Source: Climacium dendroides (Eukaryota; Streptophyta; Bryopsida; Hypnales; Climaciaceae). From it: a DNA stretch of 64,000 nt. The stretch is taken from the NCBI GenBank assembly GCA_950106755.1, contig OX467092.1, positions 6,944,001 through 7,008,000 on the forward strand, given 5' to 3'. Below, one piece after another: positions 36,872-49,509 of the stretch. Position 1 is the first letter of the stretch. Every line of letters begins with the position of its first letter. The notes under the pieces are model-generated. The model saw only the letters and a list, made by a program, of their open reading frames with translations. It searched no databases and was not told the DNA's origin. Position numbers and translations under genes: made by a program.

Positions 36872-37237
36872 TTATTTCAACTCAACCGACTTTGGGGCTG
36901 TTTCCGCATAGTATAGTACCTTTTTCAAAAAACTTTGAACTAAAAAAAGTTGTAAAATCAAGTTAACTTTCATCTCCAACAATCCATTTGTGCTTTTGAG
37001 TCTCCAATTAAAAGTTATGGGCAAAATTCAGAGAAAGTGTTTACAAATGTCAAAAAAAATTTCATTCCAACCCCTCTTTGAATTTTGTCTATAACTTTTA
37101 ATAGGAGACTTAAAATCACAAAAGAATTGTTGGAGATGAAAATTAACTTTATTTTCAAACTTTTCTTAATTCAAAGTTTAAAAAAAATGGTACTATACTA
37201 TGTGAAAACAGCCTCCAAAGCCTGTTGAGTTGAATAA
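36872..37237. mobile_element. 366-bp foldback MITE related to the 5.3-kb TIR element
   Basis: The arms are reverse complements: TTATTTCAACTCAAC pairs with GTTGAGTTGAATAA, and GCATAGTATAGTACC with GGTACTATACTATGTG. The inner arm (CTTTTTCAAAAAACTTTGAA, then AACTTTCATCTCC) is nearly the same sequence as the subterminal arm at about 24310-24440 of the large element. It is therefore likely a deletion derivative or relative of it. Confidence 0.75.
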
Positions 37238-39740
37238 ACATTGAATTGTGAATTACTAAGTTAATAAAAAATATTCCCATTGCACATAGAATGTCAAACT
37301 TGGTAGTTTAAACATTTTCCACATGAATTTTAGCGATAAAAATTCAACTTAATTTAAGATAATATAAATATTTGGCAAACATTTTACTAGGAGGTGATTT
37401 GGTCACAATTTATACATAAGTTTTTTGTAATTTAGAACATACAATTTGAATAGCTCTAAATTAGAATTTGAAATTTTTTAATGTAGAATTTAAATATTTA
37501 ATAATTTAAAATTTTAAAATTAGAATTTAGACCTCTAAAGAACAAAGTAGCCTTTTTTTGACAATATAACTAGTGTTTTTGCCTTTTTGGTTATGTATTT
37601 AGAAATTGAATTTTTGTTTTTTTCCTTTAAAATTTTTACACAACATGTGGTGAAAGGATAGTTTCAAGGACTCACAATTTTTATAACTTTTGATTACATC
37701 ATGAAAAAGACGTATAACCAGGTAGATTTTAATATACTTTTTAAATAAATAGAAATTTGAAATTGATTTTCTAAAATATTAATCTTGTGAAAAGTTTCAA
37801 ATCATTCTATATAGATTAGGGAGGTGAAATTTATGAAGGATTTCAATTTGCAATTTAAACTAGAATCTCTATACTAAAGTAAACTTCAAAATTCTTTATG
37901 GAATGCAATTCTAAATATTTTCCAAAATAAATTTTAAAAATAGGATGCAAGTTGTTTATTACAACATGTACATTAGTACATTACAACCTTTGGGTTTGGA
38001 AACCTTTAATTTCATAACTAGAATTATTTTCATAAAATATTGTAAATCATTCTCAATTTCTATCAACTTACTATTTTTTCTAAGCATGAATATGAAATAT
38101 TTTTTGTTGCAATTTTTAATACAGATTCTCTAACATAGTTTTTCAACATATGATGGAAAGTTGCAAATTGTAGAATTGATATATACATTAATTTTTGGAT
38201 AAAATGTTGGAAAATGAAATCTAATCATTTGAGATGAATGAAACACTATTTTTTTAAATCCAAGCATCATGATCTTGCAATTGGTAAAGGTTTTTATTTT
38301 ACAATTTCAAGAGGGAGTGATAGGTCAAATTAAGTACAAGCTAGATCATCTAATTAAATTTGTTGAAAATATAAACATAAACAAAGATTTCAGCCTTGCT
38401 TTGTAGACTAATATTTAAAAGCAATTATAGGCCTTAACATATGAAAGAATATGAAGGTTAATACTTCAAATTTGAATAATTCTATTGAGTAGTTCAATTT
38501 GAATTTTGAACTACTCAAATTTGAGTATTATAAGATTGAAAACTTTGATATAATCAAATTATTTGAATCAAAGTTGAATTAAATTTTGAATTAAATTAGA
38601 ACTCCAATCGAATTCTAAATTTAATTGAAAATAAAATACAATTTGAACTTTACATTCATAATTTCTGAAAAATTCTTAAACAATCCAAAAACATTCAACA
38701 AAAATATGTTGATTTGGTCGTTGCACTATTCAAATGAACAAAAATTTGTTAAACCATTTTGTTAACTTGTGCTCAAGTCAACAAAAATTTGTTAACCATT
38801 TTAGTAGCTTGTGCTTAAATCAACAAAAAAATTATAAAACAATCGTTGTAGTACCCAAATCAACAAGTTTTTGTTGATTTTTTGTTAATTTGGACGTAAT
38901 TTTTCACTAGTGAAGTTGTGGTGCAGTTGGAGTAGTAGTTATGGGACATTATGATTGCCTATAAGGCTTTCAATATTGCAACCAGTCCTTGGTTGATTTT
39001 GCAATTAGCCTATGGTTAGAAATATAGAGGTACATATCACCATTACAGATAAAAGTGAATCTTTTACTAAAAAATTTACAATAATCACATTTTATATAAT
39101 AAAATTCTAAAAAAATATGTAGTCCTTTCAAACTCTATTTCAGTACATGGGAAAAATTCCACACTCAAAAAAACTCCGTTCCAAATATGCCTAATTGCTT
39201 AAGTAGTTGGAAATGAGTCAGCTATTTTAATTATTTGTTTTGATGCTCGGTGTAGGTGAAGTTATAATCCTCATAAAACTTCTTAGTAAGGTGGGAGGTT
39301 CTTAAATCACCCGGATTCTATATGTATCCCTTATCTAAGAACAAGCGACATTCTCCTTAAAATATCTATTATGGTCATTGATGAGGTAGATTGGCTTAAA
39401 TGGGCAATTTATAGACCTCCTACCTTATACGGGAACAAAGATTTTTCCAACACCCCTCACTAGCCCTATTTAGAAAAAAGATTGTGTAGGAAGTTGTGGA
39501 TATTTTTCTAAAAACTCCAGGTGCTTTCTTATGAGCTATTTTGTGCCTTTTGAGCCTTCATACATGTTCTTTTAGGATTCATGTATTGATATATACTTCT
39601 ATACTTTTACTTGATATGATATATTTCTTATAATATTATCAAGTTTTTTGTTCCATACATGTTAATCAACTTTTTATGCAATTTTAAATCTGTTGAGATG
39701 AAATTGTGAAGATGCATGACCACATTTGGAAAAAAATGAT

Positions 39741-40629
39741 TTAACTCGTAAAGTCCCATGGGGACAAATGAATTTTGGGTAGGCTCCATATTTATTGTGA
39801 TTTTTTGAAATTTTTAGGGAGTATAAGAAAACACATTAGCTTTTTAAAAATATAATTTTTACTTCAATTGGAGCCCAAGAGCAAAAGTTATGGAACAAAA
39901 AGCCTTTTCTTTGGTTTGACGAGCACAAAACAAAAACTTCAAAAGAACTTAAAGTAAACTATTGAAATTATTTTTATATAGATTATATTTTCATGTATAT
40001 GGAAAGCTTTGATTCATTCCAATTGGATTTGTTATGAGAAAGTTACGGACAATCTTGTTTTAGGGGCAATTAGAGCATCTTCTTGAAAAAATAACTTGTT
40101 GCATTCATTTTTTACCTCAATTTTCACAATTTAAGAAAAAAAATTCACAAGGTTATGATCTTTTGCTAAAACAATCTCATTGCTGACATTGGTGTATTTC
40201 AATTCCATCTTAGAGCTGTTAACAATTTAGATTTTCCTTCAATCTTGAACCTACTTCTACTTAACAACTTTTTAATGAATGAAAATTAAGTTTGTTTGTT
40301 TTTAATAAATTTCTAGAATCTCCACTCAATTCTTTATCATATAAAATTATAAATTCAAAATTAGTGGAGCAAAAAATATAAGTTACGAAGGTTTAAAGCC
40401 AAATAATATAGTTGAGCAAGGTGCAAAAAAATTTGTTTCCTTTCCTTTAAACACAAATATCTTGCAATCTATGCAATCAAAGTTTGTGAAGTTTTTACCA
40501 CATTTTTCTACTAATCTAGTACAAGATCCTATGGTTGGATATACAAAAAAGTTTTTTGCTCATTGCTATAGAAATGGCACTTTTGAGTGTTTTTTGATGG
40601 AAAAGAGGCCTTGGGACTTTAGGGGTTAA
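39741..40629. mobile_element. Candidate TIR element, TAAAGTCCCA ends
   Basis: Left TTAACTCGTAAAGTCCCATG and right TTGGGACTTTAGGGGTTAA are inverted copies of one another. The same terminal word bounds 55069-55648, where CCCCTAAAGTCCCAT starts and AATGGGACTTTAG ends the segment. No coding region is seen. The superfamily is not assigned. Confidence 0.4.
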
Positions 40630-42004
40630 AAAAACATATTGTAGTTGAGGTGATTAATTTAGATTGATGTTCTTTGTTAAAAATAGGTGTTTTAGAAAGA
40701 ATTTTTTTGTATATCTAATCAAAAGATCTTCCACTACACTAGTATGAGAATGTCTAAAAGAAATTTAAAAAATTTTAAGGTTCCATATTGATTACAAGAT
40801 ATAACATTTAAAGTGAAGAAAACAAGATTTTTGGTTCCTATCTCAATAAGATTGTTATAAGGCTTTGAATCTTCTTAATTAAAATTTTTTGTACGATATA
40901 GTGTCAAATAAATTTTTCTTTTGTTGAAATGAGTTCAAAGTTCAAGAAAAAAATTTCAACCCCCCTTCTATAATTTTCATTTTTTTTTAAATTATTAAAT
41001 TAAAGAAGGTATAAGATAGTAAGAAATTTTGAATTATTGATATTTTAAAGATGGAATTGAAACATACTAATCTCAACAATAAGATTTTTCTTGAAAGTAA
41101 AATAAAACATAAGCAATTTTTCATTTTAAAATTGTTAAAATTGAATTAAAAATGAATTTAATACATTCTTTTCTTAAGAATTTGCCAAGATTTCCCACAA
41201 TACAAGGAGCTTCATAATTCTCACATTAGTTATCAAATGGAATTAAATCTTTTTGCATAGAAAAAATATAATCTATAAAAAGTAATTTTAAAATAATTTT
41301 AAATTAAAATTATATATATATATATATAATTTTTATAATTTTTTACTACCACCTCAGTTTGTTTCAGACTTATTGTATAGCTTTTTCTCCCACACATTGA
41401 TTGAAATAAAAATTAGATTCTTGGAAAGCTAATCAGTTTTTCTATCTTGGGAAAACAAATTAAAATCTTGCTAAAAATTAAGACCATTGGTACCTGCCCA
41501 AACCTGCCCAATCCCTTAAGGGGACTTTGGAACTTTGGGGCTTAAATATTAATAAGAATTTTTTTAAATTATATACATTATGTGATTCGTTTCCATCCAA
41601 TTTTTAGAATAATAAAATTTGATATTGTTATCTTCTATTTATATGAGTAAATTCATAAAAATTATTTACATTTAATTCTTACTTTAGACTTGTTTCTATT
41701 ATTCATTCATTTAAGGAATTTTCAAATAAATAGAGTTTAAAGAAACAGAAAGAGTTTTTAACTTTTATGATGAGCTAATTGGAATGCAAAAGTGTCTATG
41801 GCAGGAAATCTTCAATGGATGAAACATGCATTTTTTTTTAATATCGTGTTTACCTATATGATGATTTCAAGTCATAGTGATAACAAAAGTGGTAAGATGA
41901 ATAGTTTCTAGTAATTCTACTATAATACTTTGAAATATTTCAGTAAACTCCTTGCACTTTATGGTATTATATTTATAGTATTATTAATCTTTAACCCTTA
42001 AAAG

Positions 42005-42215
42005 AAGGACCTAAGACTATAGAAATCATCCCTTTTGGCATTGTGTACATGGTTGGTTTAAAAAAAAATCCTAAAGCACTCATTGGAAGTCAAACTACTA
42101 CACAAGACCTTCCCTTTTCAGACAAAATTTCAAGGATGAATAGTTGTACTTTTGTCCTATACACAAAGATTCTCTGTCATTCATTGACCAAAAAATGTTT
42201 ATGGGTTAAGTGTCA
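42005..42215 (+). repeat. Dispersed repeat with reading-frame remnant, copy 2
   Basis: Diverged direct copy of 29270-29470; see that entry for shared peptide words. The frame reads from 42043 to a stop at 42240. Confidence 0.55.
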
Positions 42216-43082
42216 CAAGTTTTCAAAATATACTCCTTGAAAATTGAATGTCTTCATTGCTTGAGATTAAGAGTCTTGATAGCTATAACTACCTTGAGCC
42301 ATCTATTATGGCAAAGCTAATGACAATGTAGCCAATGCATATAATCCTACACTTTGCATATTCCATTTTACCATGTTATATGAATGTTTTTAGTTTTTGT
42401 TTTAAATTTAAAAAATAAAATTATATATCCTAAGTTTTTGTTTTGAGAGATATCCCTACTTAGAAGACCATTTATATTCCTTTATTTTCGAGGAAGTGAC
42501 ACACTTTAAAATATGGATGAAATATGAGTGGTCCTTCCAACAGGGCTATCCTTAAAATATAAACCATGCACATGTGTTCATTGGTAAAAAGAAATTCTTT
42601 TTTTGGGGTGAAAATTTGCAATTCTTCTAAAGAAGAAGTGAAGAAAATTCATATCAAAACACAAAATATGATTAAAAATTAACAAATTTCACCATTACTG
42701 TGCAGAACATCAAAGCAAAAAACAAATTTCCGTATTATTTTGCATTTAGAAATTTAATTGTAAAATGTCATCTTCCATGTAAACACTCATTTCTAACAGT
42801 TTTCAAGCTTGGAAGAATCTAGACATTAGAAGCTTTATTTTATGAGTTAGTTCAAAATCAAAACAAATCATTTTGAATGCCCAAATCAGGATTTAAGGAT
42901 AAGAAGGTAAAAAATACTACACAGATTCACCGGCTATTTTTGATAAGTTTACCTGATTCTGACCCTCACGTATGGCAGAGCATGATTATCCTCTGAAGTT
43001 CAAAATTCCTACGGGATGACCAAGTAGTTATGTTAACATCTTAGGCACAGTTTCTGAACAATCACCTCACCAATTCATCAAT

Positions 43083-43636
43083 TCAAGCAAGAGCAATATA
43101 AATAACGGCACATCCGATAGTTTTGGCAGACCCCAGTAGAATGGGGTTGTCAGGCTCTAAGTCAATCACCGAGAAGCTCGGAACATCCAAGCTTGCCACC
43201 CTAAAACCTCCCACAACGAGTACATGTTGATGTTCACAAAAATATATGTTCAAGTATCAATTATCAATTATAGGTCATTTATCAATAAAACTGTGAACCA
43301 TCACAACTTTTGAAACGGGTATCTAAATAAGGCACTCTTTAATGCATTGGAACCCTTTCATTTGCTACCAGGAACACGTAAGAATTTGACACCTCTAATA
43401 GCAGGCACTATGTTCAGTGCCACAAGTAGTGATTTTGAATAACCCTACCTTATGACGTAAATTTGAGGCACAAGAGAACCATACTGTACCATTACATGCA
43501 ACAGTTCTAAACAAGGCTGCTCACAGATACAATAATGAGCTGCACGTCCAAGAAAATCCAACGTGTTATGTCCTTTTTGAAAAACTAAAATAGCACAAAT
43601 CCTAACCCTAGCCTCCATGAGTAATGTTGTACTCAA
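43083..43636 (-). CDS. Small two-exon protein of unknown function
   Basis: Exon A (43636-43449) ends at an ATAAG/GTAGGG donor and exon B (43200-43083) starts after a TTTTAG acceptor. They join in phase to give 101 residues. The first exon reads KGHNTLDFLGRAAHYCICEQ followed by PCLELLHVMVQYG, which loosely resembles an ankyrin-repeat helix pair. The second reads LDVPSFSVIDLEPDNPILL and ends in a hydrophobic tail (CAVIYIALA). It starts only 83 bases after the stop of the peptidase gene on the same strand. It may therefore be an alternative 3' exon pair, a fragment of an ankyrin gene, or a separate gene. An acceptor at GCTATTTTAG inside exon A is also possible. Family not recognised. Confidence 0.4.
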
Positions 43637-43718
43637 AATTTTACAAGTTTTTGAAGGTGCTCAATACATACATTCAACAGTAAAATTTGGAATTCTTGAA
43701 TCAGGGTGCACAGATCTT

Positions 43719-45306
43719 TCAGCAGAAAGTGGCTAACACCTTGAGTAGAGCAGCAAGAAACTGCAGCTGACGCTCCTCGTTGATCACCATGAACATGGGC
43801 ACATGCACGAAGATGCTCTTCACGCCATTCTTCTGTGCTTGGTACAAGGAATGGTAATAGACATAGTTGCATACAAACCGTCCCGCATCGTAAGACTCCA
43901 TCACGTCAAACCCTTCCTTCTTTAAACGACCCACAATGTCTCTTACTGGGATCGTTGTCTGCAAATTCACATAAGCAGACGTCTTCAGCCTATGGAAAAA
44001 ATATTTTTGAACCGGAAGGAGCTGTAGAGCACAACATTCTTTAACCATTTAAGCACTGTACTCCTAGATGTTGAGATATTGCCGACGAAGAACTTTGGTC
44101 CTGAGACCAGAGTAAATGCAGAGTCTATTGGGGTAGTTCTACCGTAGTAAGTGCTACCATAGGTGAATCCTTTCAAAGGTAGACTGCATAGATATTGTAT
44201 GAACAGAGTAGTGTTCTTGATTAGTTCTTAACTTAGTGTTATGTGTACTGAAATACTGAAATGTTCAGAGGCTGATTTGCAAGATATTGTGAGGAAAATC
44301 AAAGATTGATACCTCACGAATAAAGGATGTAGGACCATCTTCAGGAACAATCGGCTCTCGCTGCAGGCAACACATACAACTGCTATTATGACGACACCCT
44401 GTCAAGAGAGAAGCATAAAACGACAAATCATAGCTACAAATTACAAAAAAAACTCAAGGATTATTCTATCACCACAAAAGTACAAATTCACTAGAGCCTT
44501 TAGCTGTTTTTCAGTAATAGGCAAACCTGAGGCTGCCAACCCAGTTCATCGGGACAACGAAATGTGGCTTCATTCACGGCACGCCGTTCTACGGCGAAGT
44601 TATTGGAAACACTATTCACACCAAAATGAACCTGAGAACAACAGAGGAACAAATCATATAAATTGTATGATCTGCAAGTTTACCAGAAAAGATTTCACTG
44701 CAACTCCATCCTGATAATTCTTTAAAACGAATCCACCCTCTACTTTCCAGAAGTTTGAGAAGCACACTTGTCACACATGCACACTACGCAGTAGTCATTT
44801 TTTGGGGAATGTAATCAAAGTCATAGCAAATACAGAACTCATTCAAATATGACCACTAAACCGACATCCTGCAATAACTTGCGCACTTGTCACACTATGA
44901 TTGACAGTAGCACACATTTCAAACTATGTCATAGTCATTTTTGTTGCGGTCAGATTGGAAAGGTCAGGTGTACATCGCTTACCCAGACAATGCGCTTGTG
45001 AGGAACTGACAATAAACCCCTACTCAGTTGCACACCTTGTGAATCTCCAGTTGTACTCATGATCAAGGGTCGTTCAATCCCTTCGTTAGGTGCGTTTAGC
45101 AACTGCAGTAAAGGGGCCAGTGCACCCTCACCCGCCGTTTCAAGGATTGTGCAACTCCCGAGCTGAGCCCCAGAAGGCATCCCATGCGTCCTCATGTATT
45201 CTTCGATCTTCGCAACTAAAATCTCAGTTGGATTGTCCGCTACTCCATGGAATTTCTTGAACCCAGTAACGTGAAACTCAACCAACTCCGGAGCTTCGGA
45301 CCCCAT
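43719..45306 (-). CDS. Pyroglutamyl-peptidase I-like protein (4 exons)
   Basis: Minus-strand exons 45306-44983, 44631-44527, 44360-44313 and 43958-43719 join in phase with GT/AG borders. They encode 238 residues, a little longer than the Arabidopsis homologues (about 220). Family landmarks are the N-terminal VTGFKKFHGVADNPTE, then LGSCTILETAGEGAL, VHFGVNS, and FRCPDELGWQPQ. The catalytic Cys189 lies in DAGRFVCNYVYYHSL and His211 in IFVHVPMF. The enzyme (peptidase family C15) removes N-terminal pyroglutamate from peptides in the cytosol. Exon 1 carries an insert-like stretch (NEGIERPLIMSTTGDSQGVQ) where homologues are shorter. The exon 3/4 join (FIRE/TTIPVRD) follows the homologue, which sets the acceptor at 43959. 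A 5' UTR intron is predicted upstream. Confidence 0.92.
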
Positions 45307-46860
45307 TTCTGCTTATTGCAATTGCAGTGCCTGTTACTCGCTGAATGGACGTCCCTTCTCTGCACCACAAAACATTCAAAGATGTGAACACATAATCAAA
45401 CGATCATACAATATCATGAAGAATCACAATCAACTGATAATCGCTTCAGGAACATAATAAAGAGAATTTCCCCTAAAATTCAAGGGGACGTATCCCTAAA
45501 ATCCCAAGCATCGTATCATGAGGAGGCCTCCATATGATCACTATAATTGACCGATCGAAACAATGTAAAGGAAACACCAAGTACCAAAGATGCGCAAAGA
45601 TGCGCAAAGGAAAGAAAGAATTGAATAAAGACATAGCTACACTGAAAATCTTTCATCTCCAGAGCGGATTTAATTATTGTGTGACCTCAAAGATTACCGG
45701 TACGGAAGACTGATAAGCACTTGGATGTCAGCTTTGCAGACATATGAATAACTTTCACTAGTGCATGTTTTCAGCATACGAACCTCACTAACATCATATC
45801 AACAGTGTTCTCAAATGAAGACGCAGCACCAGATAACCAAATCCAATGTTTCAGCACTAACTTCCTTGAGCTTATATGACAGGGAACCGAGTATTACATC
45901 CACTCCCCGATTACCCAATTCGGAAAGTAAATGGAATTAACGTACTAACCATTTCCTTGAAATTAACTATTTCCTTGAAATCAAGAAATCACGATAGAAT
46001 GCACACACGACCAGCATTGTGTGCTAACATTACCCTCAAACCGAACCCACAATCTTTGCGATCCTAAGCATACAATTAAGCACTCACATTACAAGACTCA
46101 CCCAAAATTTCTCACATAGAAGGTATATCAACACTTCGTCGCACTACTTCCAAGCCTCAATATCAGTTATCAGAGAACAGAGGAAGCACACCAATCCCAA
46201 ACGTAGGTCAATCAGTTAAATACAACCACTGGAGACAATGATACCATCCATGAAAAGATTCGCGACCACTAATCACATCCTCAAATCGTGAATTCCATAA
46301 TTCAAACTGGATCCACTATGTGTCAGAGAAATCCGGGGACCGCTCTAAAACGACATCCCACAATTTCCAAGCAGATCACTTCCTCTGGAAATTCCAAGCC
46401 TCCAGAAAGCTTTCATCAGATCTCTGTACGCAAACCTTGAGCACTTGCCCAGACCCGGAAAAGCAATAAGAATAAGCATGCCATTTCGAAGTGAAAGAAG
46501 AGCAGTCACGATAACTTACCTGATGAAGTGGAGAAAGGTTAGGCACCACGGATTTCCATGCAGCCAAGCTCCGATGAAATTGCGAAGGGGATGGAATTGC
46601 AGCGGGGGTTTGAGTGCAATTGGGATCGGCAAGGACGAGACGAGGGAGTGGGCGTGTGGGTGACAGAGAGCAGAAAGGGAATTTTGCCACTGAAGCAACA
46701 AAGAGAAGCGGTCGCGTTGGCCGGCCTCAGGGATTCAGAGGGGCACCACTGGTGGGTGGTCGGACGTTTCGTCGCTGGATCGTTCGTTGGGGGCGACGGT
46801 CACGTTCGTTCGTTGGTATTTGCTGATGTAGCGTTGTCACGTAGATATGATTGAGCTGCG
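45307..46860 (-). promoter_or_regulatory. 5' UTR exons, UTR intron and promoter of the peptidase gene
   Basis: A consensus donor (CAG/GTAAGT) at 46520/46519 and an acceptor (GGTGCAG) at 45360 predict a 1.16-kb intron in the 5' UTR, with 53 bases of UTR left before the ATG. The first exon would run from about 46850 down to 46520, inside a GC-rich block (46550-46830) that looks like a promoter or transcription start region. Frames on both strands of that block are open but overlap one another and match nothing recognised. Confidence 0.5.
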
Positions 46861-48919
46861 TGATTTTTATACGAATTTTGGAGTGAAGGAATCTATGCCA
46901 AAGAAGGGATTAGGTGCAATTTGAATATGTTGTATTTTTATGAACATAGAGGTAAAGATAATTGTGAACGATAAAAAATATTTGGATGATTAAGAGGTAT
47001 GTAAAAGTAATGAATGAAAAATTATACCCACTCTTTATTAGTCATTTCCAACAAAATGTTGTAACTGTGCTAACCCTAATCCACTTGTCTTTTCAATGGG
47101 TAATTAAATTACAATGGTTTATGAAAAAAAGTAAAAGGGTATCCCTACCTACCTCTAAAATAAATGGGTTGCGATAAAGGCTTGGAGAAGCCATCAAACT
47201 ATTTGGCAACAGAGTAGCTCAAGACACCTTGCAATTATATTTTTTCTCTACAACATGTGAACAATTCATTTCATTTGCATTGAACTTGAGAAAGACAAGG
47301 AGACATGATTACAAAAAGAGAATTTGGGTTTAAAAGTTCTTCAACATTGCAAAAAGAGAATTTGGGTTTAAAAGTTCTGCAACTGTTGCATTTCACAAAG
47401 TAGCCTAGTTTGTAGCTGTGGCATTATGAGGGTTGTTATCAAGGGCAATAGGAAAAACTCTTAGAGTATCCTCAATGCAAATGATGAACCAACTAAGTAA
47501 CAATTATTGGATGATGGGGTTGAATATAGTTGAAAGAAAGAAGCACCATGAGACTTCTATAGGGTGTTTCACTATAGAGGTTGTAATAGATTTCTTTTCT
47601 AACAAGACAATTTTTTCTTTTTCTTAGGCCCGTCAAGCAAGACCACCTATCGTGAATACACACTTTGGAGAAGGCTTCAATAATTGAAGCAATACACTAA
47701 TGTGACCATACGATGCCATATACTTCTTGCGAAAAAGTATGGCCCAAGCAACATGAACCACATGTACTTTTGATAGCAATGTATGGCCACACTAAAATGA
47801 CTCAAATTCTTTTGTTAAAAAGTATATGACCACTTTCTTTAAAGGCAAACTTCTTAGATATATGTGAATAGTATATTACTAAGTTACTTTTAGAATACTT
47901 TGTGTGGCTACTTGAAACCTTCAAATGTCTCTTTTAAACTATGAATTTAGGTTCTCAAAACATTCTAATAAATCCTATGATTACTTATTGTCCTCTAAAA
48001 GATCTTAGTCTTTTTAGGATATAGTAATAATATATATTGAAAGTTTAAGCAAAATGAAAAAATCCTCAATCTTGCCAATACAAGTATTGGAGCTAATAGC
48101 TATATTTGTTTTTGTTATTTTATCCAATATGCACTCATAATGTCAAACATTTGCAACCTTTTTGGTCTTACTACTTACTTTTGGCTTCAATTTTTTTCTT
48201 TGATAGGAACAATACTAGGTTACTTAATGAAATCATGATATTGACTAGGCATGTTAGGGTACAAAAGGATTAAAAAATGCACTATTCTATCATTGTCAAT
48301 GTCTCATGGAGTCTTGACACCTAAGTTGGCTTGAAATTTTTAACTCCTTTATTGTGGTTATGTTGGGAGACTTGATCTTTTAAATGGTTCTTAAAAATCA
48401 AAGGCCCAAAATTGTAAAAGGTGGCATGTATATTTTACATTTGCTACATGATGAGCCTATGTTGAGGATGCTCTAATTGTTATACTAATTCATAAAATTT
48501 CACTATTTTAAATTAGCATATTAAAATATTTTGAAATTATACAAATTTTAAAGAAATTTCTCCATTTTCTTATAGAATGACAATGATTTTTTAGGTGATA
48601 TCCTCAAGTATTGTAGAAAATCCTAATTTGGATAATTCAAGTATTTTTAATTAATAGTTTTTTAAAAAATTGAATAAAGTCTATAATTTTTAATATCAAA
48701 TTTTAAATTAAAAAATAATATTTTTTTGATTAAAGAAATTTTATTGAATTATTATGAATTAAATTATCTAAATATCTTTTTCATAAATAATCTATTAAAT
48801 ATTGAATTATTTTAAAATATTTCTATAATTCAAAATAATCTAAACTTAATAAAATAGAAAGATATTCTTGAAAAAGAACAACACAAAAAAATAATAAAAC
48901 TTATATGTTGTTTATTCCA
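46861..48919. other. AT-rich spacer, no gene seen
   Basis: Only a short tandem duplication (47312-47386) could be identified. Composition becomes extremely AT-rich at 48480-48900. Confidence 0.5.
47312..47386. repeat. 38-bp tandem duplication
   Basis: CAAAAAGAGAATTTGGGTTT with AAAAGTTCT occurs twice, starting at 47312 and 47350, nearly unchanged. Confidence 0.9.
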
Positions 48920-49509
48920 TCATATTACTAAAATCACAATTCCTTCTGTAATATCACATTTTACACTATGTGATATTATAAAGTTCCAACGGTCATTTGA
49001 CCACTGTAGTATCACACAGTGTTAAATGTGATATTACAGAGGTACAGTGATATTATGGAGGTTTTATATTTCTTGGCTTCACACTTCATTTTACTTCCAC
49101 AATTGTATGATTTTCCTTTCTTACTACCAAATGATTTGAAGCTTTGTTAGATTGAAGCAATTTTGAATTCTACAACAAAGTATTTACAAAGTCTTTGCAA
49201 TTTGACAAATCTGCATTTCAATTCTTCAATTTTGGTCACCATTGTTTGTAAGTAAAAAAATTTATCAAGTGGTGGTGTCCTTGCAATGTTTTCATGTTTG
49301 CAAAGATTTCTTTTTTGAAAATTATGATATAAAGATTTTCTTTAATTATTTTCTATTGCACAATATATGTATTTCCAAAAAATATTGTATGAGAATGTCA
49401 ATATTTTCATTTAAAGATTATACATACTTTATTAATCTACATTCTATCACATGAAAAATTGATGAAAGTAATATAGTTAATGCGTAGCAAAGCAAGCGCC
49501 AACCGCTAG
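48920..49509 (+). mobile_element. Non-autonomous Helitron, copy B
   Basis: Begins TCATATTACTAAAATCAC after host A and ends GCGTAGCAAAGCAAGCGCC, then CTAG, before host T. This fits A/T target insertion, a 5' TC and a 3' hairpin plus CTAG. The 5' part has TGTAATATCACATTTTACAC followed by TATGTGATATTA, a palindrome, and further GTGATATTACA copies. It aligns along its length with copy A (20378-21034) in reverse orientation. No Rep/helicase gene is present, so it must be mobilised by another element. Confidence 0.78.

Larger units (their letters stand above)
36332..38912. mobile_element. CACTA-type element, about 2.6 kb, non-coding
   Basis: Left end CACTAGTAGAAAAATCAACA and right end AATTTTTCACTAGTG match as inverted repeats. 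Both subterminal regions are packed with the words TGTTGATTTGG and its reverse, in opposite orientations at the two ends, as is typical for CACTA elements. No transposase frame remains. It contains the foldback CACTA MITE at 36651-36799, a SINE-like head and a foldback at 36872-37237. Flanking trinucleotides do not match, so limits are tentative. Confidence 0.6.
38913..43082. other. AT-rich transposon-derived spacer
   Basis: No gene seen. It holds a TIR-bounded segment (39741-40629), a second copy of a dispersed repeat (42005-42215), and at about 41160-41480 a diverged copy of sequence also found near 27740-27990 and 55240-55560 (landmark TTGATTGAAATAAAAATTA). A short (TA)n run is at 41315-41330. 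Confidence 0.5.

Noticed and set aside
46376..46854. Several overlapping frames on both strands near 46.5 kb
   Set aside because: No family match; best explained by the GC-rich promoter and 5' UTR exon of the peptidase gene. Joining the minus frame across the predicted intron meets stops before the peptidase ATG, so a transit peptide is not supported.
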